Shown in pieces: positions 20,421 to 28,372 of a stretch of 64,000 nucleotides of DNA; the stretch's first letter is position 1, and the number at the start of each line of letters is the position of its first letter. The DNA comes from Allomyces arbusculus (Eukaryota > Blastocladiomycota > Blastocladiomycetes > Blastocladiales > Blastocladiaceae). The DNA is taken from positions 124,001 through 188,000 of the forward strand of contig JADHYV010000013.1 in the NCBI GenBank assembly GCA_027604705.1, read 5' to 3'. The translations under genes and the position numbers were made by a program. The notes under the pieces are model-generated. The model was not told the origin of the DNA. It worked only from the letters and a program-made list of their open reading frames with translations, and did not search any database.

Positions 20421-21440
20421 TCACTTTTTGCGCAGGCACGCAATGTAATTGACGAGATGGTCCTCGGACACGCCGTTCATCCCGCGCGACCACGTCTTGG
20501 TGATTGGGTTCAGCCAGAGCGCGTCAATGTCGAGCACTTGTGCGCCGCACCGGTAGGCCATCCCGCGCAGCTCCTTGGGGGTGATGTACTTGTTGGCATC
20601 GTGCGTGCCGCGCGACACGAGCCCGAACACGTCTTCGGCGAGCGTGACGGTCAGGAATTTGGCGAGCGCCGTGCGGTTCATGGTCGAGATAAACACGAGG
20701 CCTGACGAGGACGGGACCATGTCGATGCACGCTTGCAGGAACTGTTCCGGGTGGTCGACGTGCTCGATGATTTCGAGCGCGCAGACGGCGTCGAATTCCT
20801 CGCCGGCGTCGCGCAACGACTCTGTTTGAATCACGACCGAGACATGGTAGTGAGTGACCTGCCCGATCTGCAAGCCTGATCCAGGACTCAAACCCCCTCC
20901 ATTCGTCGTACCAGCCGTGACATTGCGGTACTGCAAGCTTCCGTGCAGCTTGTTGCGCAACATCGGGTCGCGCTCGGCGTGCGCCGTCGCCATCTTCGTG
21001 TTCTCCTCGGCCGCGTCGGCGCCGACGACCACGGCCCCGAGCCGCGCCAACGACTCGCTCAACAGGCCGCCGCCACTTCCGATATCGAGTACGCGCTTGC
21101 CTGCGATCCCGCCGGCAAAGGCGTCGGTAAACTCGCGAATGTACCCGACGCGCACGGGGTTCATGCGGTGCAAGAGGCCGAACTCGCCGTGTGGGTCCCA
21201 CCATTGCGCGGCGAGCGCGTTGAATTTGGCGACTTCCGACGCATTCGCGGTGGAGAGTGATGGGGATGGGTCGTAGCTTGCGTCGATATTCTCGGAGTGT
21301 TGTGCGCGGGTCGTGTGGAGCGCCGAGCGCAGGGCCGCAGTCACAGTTGCAGCCGAGGATCGAGTGGCAGCAGCGCGAGCTGTCGCAGCGGATGCGAGTG
21401 CTGCGAGTACGGGGCGCGTCGTCCTCGCTGGGATCATCAT
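20421..21440 (-). CDS. COQ3: Ubiquinone biosynthesis O-methyltransferase, mitochondrial
   Basis: Two exons (21440..20912 and 20821..20421) give 309 aa. The 90-nt intron keeps frame and is stop-free, but splicing restores the family sequence YRNVTAESLRDAGEEFDAV, so it is a real intron. The N-terminus (MMIPARTTRPVLAAL..., Arg/Ala/Ser-rich, no acids for about 35 residues) looks like a mitochondrial presequence. The UbiG/Coq3 methyltransferase core follows: FNALAAQWWDPHGEFGLLH, the SAM motif VLDIGSGGGLLSESLARLGA, CALEIIEHVDHPEQFL and STMNRTALAKFLTV. The enzyme does both O-methylations of the ubiquinone head group in the matrix-side CoQ synthome. The start is a double ATG (21440, 21437). It is divergent from the exonuclease gene, with about 196 bases between starts. 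Confidence 0.92.
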   Translation of the reverse strand: MMIPARTTRPVLAALASAATARAAATRSSAATVTAALRSALHTTRAQHSENIDASYDPSPSLSTANASEVAKFNALAAQWWDPHGEFGLLHRMNPVRVGYIREFTDAFAGGIAGKRVLDIGSGGGLLSESLARLGAVVVGADAAEENTKMATAHAERDPMLRNKLHGSLQYRNVTAGTTNGGGLSPGSGLQIGQVTHYHVSVVIQTESLRDAGEEFDAVCALEIIEHVDHPEQFLQACIDMVPSSSGLVFISTMNRTALAKFLTVTLAEDVFGLVSRGTHDANKYITPKELRGMAYRCGAQVLDIDALWLNPITKTWSRGMNGVSEDHLVNYIACLRKK

Positions 21441-21636
21441 GGTGGTGGTGGTTGGTGGCAGGCTGGTTGGCAGCCTGCAACACGACGTGATCGAGCGCGA
21501 GCACGTGGTGGAACGAGCGGAGACGTCTCGCACCGGCCAAGGCCACGCCAACCAGCCAGCCATCACCCGCCTCCACCAGGAGCAGCCGCCGCTGCGCGCT
21601 GATCCCCACTCTCCTTCACGTTCACGCCGCGACTGC

Positions 21637-24603
21637 ATGCGTCGGGCCCCGCGACAACTCCGCTCAGCATCCATTGTTGCTCGCGCGCGCCAGCCCTGTG
21701 CTGTCTTGGCGGCCCAGAGCGGCCATCTTGCCACGACCAGCTGCACGCTTGATCGCATCTTGACCGACACCGTCATGCCCAACTTGCGCGCATTCTTGCC
21801 GGCCAACCTGGCGCGGGACCCGTCGCTCGCACGCGCCGCATCGCCATGGCCCTCCTCCACCGGCTCACCCGTCGCTGGCACGCCCGCCACGCTCGCCACG
21901 GACGTCCCATCCCCACCACCCACGGCCATCGAGATCCGACTCCCGACGACCTGGGCCGACGTTGACGCCGGCATCGCCTGGCTTCTTGAGGACCCGCTCC
22001 TCGTGCCCACCCGCATGGCGACCGACGACCCTGACATGCCCGCACGCATCATTCTCGGGTTCGACACGGAAGTTGACATTACGCGCGGCAGCCATACGCT
22101 CACCGACGCCTGGGCGACACGCAACTTCCCATCCACGTTCCAGATCGGTGCTGCGTCGCGCGCGCTGATTGTGCCCTTGTTCGACCTGGTTGTGCGCCAC
22201 CGCGCGCCCATTTCCCAAGCGTTGCGGAGGCTGTTGGCTGCCGACGACCGGATTATTTGGGCGGGCGTCGGGCTGACGCGGGATCTGGGGCCGCTCAAGA
22301 AGTTGGATAGCGCGATCAAAATCATGTGGGCCGCGCACGACCGCGACGAGGATACGGGGGAGCTCATGGACGTGGATGGCGAGGACGAGGACGAGGTGTT
22401 GGAGCATGGGCTCGCACCCCCGCCCGACCGCGTCGTAGATATTGATCGCGTCGTGAAGCCGTGGAATATTCCGAGTAATCTCGAAGACTTGACGTTCCAG
22501 CTCACGAGCGTGCCGCTGCGACATGTTGAGGCGATGGCCACGGCAGCAATACCCGACGCACCGCTCCCGTCCGACTTGCTCCCAACCTGGGAATGGGACA
22601 ACGGGTCGGCGACGCAACCCGTCGCGGGCATTGAGGACGCTGCTCTCGCCGTGGTTCACGGACACGAACCCACGTCGGTCCCCGACAAGACATCCGACTG
22701 TATTCACTGCAGCGCACACGCGGCCGCGCCGCCGCACTACGCGCTCTCCGAAGAAGCCATGCTCGGGCTCGGCTCCGTCGCGTCCGGCACGTACCCGCAC
22801 CTCGGCATCGGATGGAAATGCTTGTCGCTCTCCACGTCCCCTTGGGACCGCGACCCGCGACATTGGTCGCTCGGCATGCTCATCTACGCGGGTCTCGACG
22901 CGGTCGCAAGTCGCGCGATCGCCGTGGCCGTGCAAGCTGACCCAATCACGTACACAATGCCCCGCGTCCCCTTCAAGCGGTACCCAAACGGCCCGTCGGT
23001 GCTCGTGCAACTGCGGCAAATCTTCGCGTACGTCCTGCACACACGCGGCGGGCGTAAGGGAAAACCCGGGATCCCGCTCGACGTGGCCGTGCGGTTCATT
23101 CGCACGATGCATCTGATCAAGGGCGCCGGTGGGCACCGCGCCGCGATCCTCGCACGCGGTACCGAAATCCTCTTGCAAAGCGGGATACTCGTCGTCGAGC
23201 CGCGCGACTCTGCCGAAGAAACGCCCATCCACGTCGTTGACGAGGATACCGGCCGCCCATTGAGCCCCGACTCGTCGATGCAGGTCGAGACTCCCTTTGC
23301 CTCGTGGCGGCTCGTGCACGTCTGCCCCCGCCGCCCATTGCCAGACGTACCAGACCCGACCCCGCCTGCGACCGATTCTGACCTAGTCGCACAACTCGCG
23401 CTGGGCTTACCGCGCGTCCCAGGCCTCGTGCGCACGCCCGATTTGGCCGTGCAGTACCTGGTCGACCACCAAGTCGACCTCGTGTTCCTCCCCGACACCC
23501 GGGCGTTCCCAATCGCTCGGAAATGGTGGGCCGATATCGACCCGGAACTGCGACACCGCGTCTTGACCAACCCGACGACGCTCGTCCCCGCAAAACCGGG
23601 CAAATTCGGTGGGTCCGGCGACGCCAAGGAGCCGAAACGCGCGCGGTACTGGATCGACGCCGACGCGGGCGCGCCCGCGGACGACGCCTTGCCGACACTC
23701 GACTCGGACCAGTGGGTCGCGCACGTGGCCCAGTTCGTGCACGAGTACGCATGGCTCATGCGCGAACTCGAAGCGCGCGTCGCGCGCCGCGACCGATCGC
23801 CGTCGCCCGCGCGCAAGGTGTCACCGGGCCGCGCGCCGACGCCGACGCCGCTGCGCACGCCGTTATTGCTCGACGACGCGATTTGGAATGGCGGCGGGAC
23901 GCCGACCGACGGGTCGAACGAGTGGCTCACGCCCGCCGCGGCCGATGCATCAACGACGCTCCCGACGACGATGAAGTTCTCGGTCGCGCGGCTCGCATCG
24001 ATCGTCGCAACGTGCAGCCCCTGGTCGAAACCGCCCACGTCCGAGCACGCCGCGCATGGCGGGATTGAACGCGCGATCGCGCTGGCCTTTTGCGACCCGG
24101 CGGCCCTCGCGTCCGTTGAATCCACTCCGACCTCGGCGACCCCGCGGCCGGGGAAACACTATGCGCGACTTGTCGCACACGTGCCCGCCGTCCGTCCGCC
24201 CGCGTCGGCGATCCCGCAAATCACCGACGCGCACCCGCGGCTGGCGTCGGCGATCGTGACGGTGTTGGACCGAATGGGCACGCCGGCGATCGCGGCCGAT
24301 ACGTTGTTGCGGAAATTGTTGTTTGTGCCGGTACCCGCGGTCATGGCGGCGGCGCCGGCGTCGTTGGTCGAGCGCGCGGCATTGGTCGTGCATGCGGTGC
24401 GCGAGCTGCAGGAGGCCGGCCAGGTGACTGTCCGCCGCGAGCATATCGGGCACGGGAGTCGCATGCATGCCGAGTGGGTGGTCGTGCGCGTGCATCCAAT
24501 GCTGGATGCGGGGAAGGCGGCGGAAGGGAAGGACGCGGTCGTGTCGGCGGTGGCGGCGGCGGCGGTGCCGGAGCAGGACGCGGTCGTGGTGATGAGCGGT
24601 TGA
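21637..24603 (+). CDS. Large RNase D-like (DEDDy) 3'-5' exonuclease-domain protein
   Basis: A single 2967-base frame encodes 988 aa from the ATG at 21637; the ATG at 21776 (MPNLRAFLPANL) is an alternative. A 3'-5' exonuclease domain lies at about residues 100-430. Exo I is ILGFDTEVD with acidic D and E near residue 141. FQIGAASRALIVPLF corresponds to the vqlgt...liPl strand. Exo II is IIWAGVGLTRDLGPLKKL, and Exo III is LIYAGLDAVASR with the Y..D spacing of the DEDDy group. Acidic and linker insertions lie between Exo II and Exo III. The roughly 550-residue C-terminal part is not recognised; it contains Arg/Ser/Pro-rich linkers and a helical end (LVERAALVVHAVRELQEAGQ). The Arg-rich N-terminus (MRRAPRQLRSASIVARARQ) may be a mitochondrial presequence. 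The domain call is firm; substrate and location are not. Confidence 0.78.
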   Translation: MRRAPRQLRSASIVARARQPCAVLAAQSGHLATTSCTLDRILTDTVMPNLRAFLPANLARDPSLARAASPWPSSTGSPVAGTPATLATDVPSPPPTAIEIRLPTTWADVDAGIAWLLEDPLLVPTRMATDDPDMPARIILGFDTEVDITRGSHTLTDAWATRNFPSTFQIGAASRALIVPLFDLVVRHRAPISQALRRLLAADDRIIWAGVGLTRDLGPLKKLDSAIKIMWAAHDRDEDTGELMDVDGEDEDEVLEHGLAPPPDRVVDIDRVVKPWNIPSNLEDLTFQLTSVPLRHVEAMATAAIPDAPLPSDLLPTWEWDNGSATQPVAGIEDAALAVVHGHEPTSVPDKTSDCIHCSAHAAAPPHYALSEEAMLGLGSVASGTYPHLGIGWKCLSLSTSPWDRDPRHWSLGMLIYAGLDAVASRAIAVAVQADPITYTMPRVPFKRYPNGPSVLVQLRQIFAYVLHTRGGRKGKPGIPLDVAVRFIRTMHLIKGAGGHRAAILARGTEILLQSGILVVEPRDSAEETPIHVVDEDTGRPLSPDSSMQVETPFASWRLVHVCPRRPLPDVPDPTPPATDSDLVAQLALGLPRVPGLVRTPDLAVQYLVDHQVDLVFLPDTRAFPIARKWWADIDPELRHRVLTNPTTLVPAKPGKFGGSGDAKEPKRARYWIDADAGAPADDALPTLDSDQWVAHVAQFVHEYAWLMRELEARVARRDRSPSPARKVSPGRAPTPTPLRTPLLLDDAIWNGGGTPTDGSNEWLTPAAADASTTLPTTMKFSVARLASIVATCSPWSKPPTSEHAAHGGIERAIALAFCDPAALASVESTPTSATPRPGKHYARLVAHVPAVRPPASAIPQITDAHPRLASAIVTVLDRMGTPAIAADTLLRKLLFVPVPAVMAAAPASLVERAALVVHAVRELQEAGQVTVRREHIGHGSRMHAEWVVVRVHPMLDAGKAAEGKDAVVSAVAAAAVPEQDAVVVMSG

Positions 24604-25700
24604 TGCGCGCTGACGAGAATGTGGGACGATGACCAAGAAGACAAGAGAGCCAGATCATAAATAAACTGCGGGACCAAGCGCGCTTACATTGCTCATGAAA
24701 GAAGAGAAAGAACAGGGAAAGAGAGGCTGCCAACCACGAAACGACAACGAACGAAACAACTGCGACGACGACGGACGGAACGAGCAGGGCCATGCAACGC
24801 GGCATGTTTGCGCAACACACACACCGACCAACAACAAAAGAACGCAAACGAAAGGACAGAAAACCAACGCAAGACCAAACTTTTCCCGACGGGTATCCCA
24901 GGGGACGCACGCAAACGCCCACACACAAAAGCACACTCCCAACGGAAAACCAAAACGAACACGGCTTTGGGCGAGGTGGACACAAATCGGACGGGCCGGC
25001 ATTTCGACGGAGAGAGAACGCACGCGCGCACAATTAGGACGAAAATACGACAAGGTGCGCGCAATAGTGGTCCGTCAGAGGGCCGGCCAATCCGGGGGAC
25101 GCGTCCAGCGGCCGTGTGTTGTCCGGGCGGTGGGATGGGAGGGCGCCCGCGATAGTAGTGTGGTGGCACCCGTCCTTGGCATGGTTCTAGATAGCTTGCA
25201 GTTCGCACATGGGTCGGTCGCACAGGCCCGGAAATTCAACAGGCCCGTGAACCGGTGATGCTGGGAATCACGACTTGGCGCGCGCCGCTTGAGCCAAAAC
25301 AAAGCACAAAACTTGAGCGGGCGGCGGCCGGCGCGAGCAAAAATGATTCCAGCGACGAGATACGTGCGAGAGCGCAAGCGAAATGCCGAGGAGGGACGGG
25401 TAACCACACGTGTCTTGCGGGATCAGGCGCCTTGGAGTGCGTGGGGTATTGGAGGCGAGGGGGGACGGGTGATCGGGGGTTTGGCGGGTCGAGCGGTGAT
25501 CAGGGAGAGACAATAGTCGTGGCAGTCGAGGATCGCCGTGAGCGCGAGCGCGGCACGAGGCAGCGACGGCGACGGCAGTGTCGTGGCGGGCAGTTGAAAA
25601 CACGAAACGGCAAAAACGAGACAGACGGGTTGGGCAATGCAAGCAAATTCGAATCGACAACGGCGAGAACAGGCCTGGTCCGGGCGCGTCACGATGCGCC
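24604..25700. other. 1.1-kb non-coding convergent region with strand asymmetry
   Basis: Lies between the stops of the exonuclease gene (plus) and DED1 (minus). I find no supported gene. The plus strand is rich in A and poor in T over about 24640-25640, for example around 24700-24900, so a DED1 3' UTR read from the minus strand would be U-rich. An AATAAA lies at 24660, 57 bases past the exonuclease stop. Confidence 0.5.
24660..24665 (+). terminator. Candidate poly(A) signal AATAAA
   Basis: AATAAA within CATAAATAAACT, 57 bases downstream of the exonuclease stop. It is the expected position and the canonical hexamer; no cleavage-site evidence is available. Confidence 0.5.
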
Positions 25701-27855
25701 TTACCAGCCGCCGCCGTAGCTGCCGCTCGACGGGGGCGGGCCCCACGAGTCGTCGCCCCAGCCGCCGCCGTTGCCGTAGGCCGAGCGCGGTGCCGGCGTG
25801 TAGGTCTTGTAGTCCGCCTCTTGACGGAAATCGCGCGTCGCCGCGTTGCGACCGCCGCGACCGCCACGACCGCCACCACGGCCGCCGAACCCACCGCGAC
25901 CGCCAAATGCGTACTCGTTGGCGGCGCGCTCGAGGAACTCGGGCACCTCTTGGTTGGCGTCGCGCAAGATGCCAATCAGCTCGCGCACAATGTTGCGGTT
26001 CTTGTCGGGCGCAAAGAAGGCCGTGGCCTTGCCCGTGTTACCGGCACGACCGGTACGACCGATGCGGTGGACGTAGTCGTCAATGTCGTTGGGCAGGTCG
26101 TAGTTGATGACGTGCATGACGTTGGGGATATCGAGACCACGGGCAGCGACGGCCGTGGCGACGAGAATCGGCGTGCGCGCCGTGCGGAACGAGTAGAGCG
26201 CGCGCTCACGTTCGCGCTGGTCACGGTCACCGTGAATCGCGGCGGCCGGGAAGTTGGCGTCGTAGAGGTAGTTGGCAAGCATGTCGGCGTTGCGCTTGGT
26301 CTCGACGAAGATGAGCGTCAAGTTATCGGCACCGGCGGGCTCCGTGTTAAGAATGTCGAGCAGCACGTCGTACTTTTCGTTCTCGTAGACCTCGACAATC
26401 TGCTGGGTCACGTTCTCCGAGGCAGCACCGACACGGCCAACCGACAGGAAAATGTAGTCGCCGAGGAAGTCGCGGGCGAGGTACTGGATCTCGCGCGGGA
26501 ACGTGGCCGAGAACATGAGCGTGACGCGCTCCTCGAGCGGGGGCATGTCCATCTGCTCGACAATGCGGCGGATCTGGGGCTCGAAACCCATATCGAGCAT
26601 ACGATCGGCCTCGTCGAGAATCAGGTACTTGACGTGACGCAGCGACACGTAGCCGCGGTCCATCATGTCGACGAGACGGCCGGGCGTGGCCACGAGCAGG
26701 TCGCAGCCGCGCGACAGGTTGTAGGACTGCTCGCGCATCGGCACACCACCGTAGATGACCACGGGCTTGACCCACGACCGGTAGGCAAAGCGCTTCGACT
26801 CGTCGTAAATCTGCGACGTCAGCTCGCGCGTGGGCGACAGAATCAGCGCCATCGGGCACACGACGTTGTTGCGACCGCCCGGGCCGCTGGTCGGGGCCGG
26901 CGGGCCCTTCTTGAACATCTCGTTCAGAATCGGGAACAGGAACCCGGCAGTCTTCCCCGAACCGGTCTGGGCACAGGCCATCAGGTCGCGACCTGCCTCG
27001 ACGATTGGGATCGAGTACTTTTGCACGGGCGTCGGCGTCGCGTAGTTGGCGAGCGCAATGTTCTCAATCAGGAGCGGGTCAAGGTCGGCCTCCTCAAACT
27101 TGGAAATGCCGTTGGGCACGTCGTTACCTAAAATACATCGCGGCACAAGTGGGGGACGGCAACCGGTCAGCTGACGTGCACAACACTCCCGACCGTCCAG
27201 CAACGCAATACACTCACAGGCACAGGCGGGAGAGAAATCCCACACACACCGCGCCGTGAGGGAAAAGCAGGGGAAAAAACGTACCCGACGCCTCGATCGG
27301 GATATCGTCGTACTTGGAAAAGTTGATGCCGGTGGCAACGTGCGCCGACTTGTAGAGCGAGCCCTCGAGCCGCTCGTCGCGCGGAGCCCAGACATGGCCC
27401 TTGACGGGGTCCCAGTAGCCGACACCGGGCGCGGTACGCGGCGCGAACCGGCCACGAGGCGCGCCACCGGCACCGGGCGCGGGGCCACGCGGGGCAGCGG
27501 CGCCAGCAGGCGGGGCCCAGGCGCCGCCGGAGGGGCGCTCGAGCGAAGGGCCACGCGCCGAGTCGGCGGGGCCGCGCGAGGCCGCGGCGGGGGGCGGGCC
27601 CCAGGAGCCGCGGTTGCCACCGGGGGGAGGACCCCACGACCCGCGGTTGCCACCGGGCGCGGGACCACTCCACGACGAGCGGTTGTTGCCGCCGCCGTAC
27701 CCGCCGGGCCCGGGCGCGCCGGACCGGTTGCGCAGGTGCGGCGGCACGTACGAGCGCGCGTCACCGCCGAGGTTCATGCGGTTCATGCCTTGGGCGAGGT
27801 CGGCGACGCCGTTGCCGGCGCCGGGTTGCTGCTGCTGCGAGGAGTTGGACGACAT
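25701..27855 (-). CDS. DED1: DEAD-box RNA helicase Ded1/DDX3
   Basis: Two exons (27855..27285 and 27127..25701) give 665 aa. The N-terminus has the DDX3 features: a short eIF4E/nuclear-export-like region, YVPPHLRN, then a G/R/P/S-rich segment with repeated [10 protein letters not shown], and [16 protein letters not shown]. All helicase motifs are present: Q motif (F...[17 protein letters not shown]), [47 protein letters not shown] and [10 protein letters not shown]. The tail is an RGG box ([18 protein letters not shown]) ending in SYGGGW. Ded1 remodels mRNA 5' UTRs during translation start and sits in stress granules. The single intron (157 nt) splits the GN in ASGNDVP and is about twice the usual length here. 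A 517-base promoter separates it from the RBR ligase 3' end. Confidence 0.96.
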
Positions 27856-28372
27856 GATCGAGCAAGTGGGGGAGAGAGCAGGCGGGGTCGCGGGGGGAGG
27901 CACTGGTTTTATAGCGGCGACAGGCGACGACGTCGTCCGGACACGCGCGCGCGCTGACTTGGAAAAGGCGGCGAGGCACGTCTCCCAGCCGAGCCCTGAT
28001 CCGCCCTGCTGCAAGTTCGCAGCAGGCAGAGCGAAAAAACAACAAGAAACCGCGCCGTTGCGAGCAGTCACACGACCTCACACGGTCTGCTTATCAACCG
28101 CAAAAGTCGTGTTTCGTCCCATGCTTTCCCGACGAATCGCATGGTGTCCCGCGCAACTTCCTGTGTTTCTTTGGTTGAGTCAACAACCTGGCTTTCAGCA
28201 TGCTTCGGGTCTCCGAGTTTCGGGATCACAACCTGGATCAGACCAGGCCAGTTCCATGTCAAGACGCGCATCCCGCTCCCAACTGGCCCGAGTCGGGCCA
28301 GTTGACCATGACTTGCATCTGTCTTGAATTTATTAGGGAATATTTTTTCCTCGTTGCTCCACCATCTCACCT
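27856..28372 (-). promoter_or_regulatory. DED1 upstream region
   Basis: 517 bases between the RBR ligase stop and the DED1 ATG. It contains the 23-base palindrome listed separately. No TATA box is evident close to DED1. Confidence 0.45.
28281..28303. repeat. Perfect 23-bp palindrome upstream of DED1
   Basis: Two 11-base arms, AACTGGCCCGA and its exact reverse complement TCGGGCCAGTT, flank a single G. A partial arm copy (AGGCCAGTT) lies nearby at about 28245-28253. It is about 430 bases upstream of the DED1 start and 70 bases inside the RBR ligase 3' side. It could be a dimeric factor site or a 3'-end hairpin; the sequence does not decide. Confidence 0.8.

Noticed and set aside
20421-22631. 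736-codon minus-strand frame as a long COQ3
   Set aside because: The part above 21440 lies antisense to the exonuclease gene and has no COQ3 homology. The double ATG at 21440 precedes a good presequence.
22884-24125. 413-codon minus-strand open frame
   Set aside because: Antisense to the exonuclease gene; Ser/Arg-rich shadow composition and no motif.
25578-27131. 517-codon plus-strand open frame
   Set aside because: Exactly antisense to the DED1 helicase core, which has every DEAD-box motif. The plus frame has no family resemblance.
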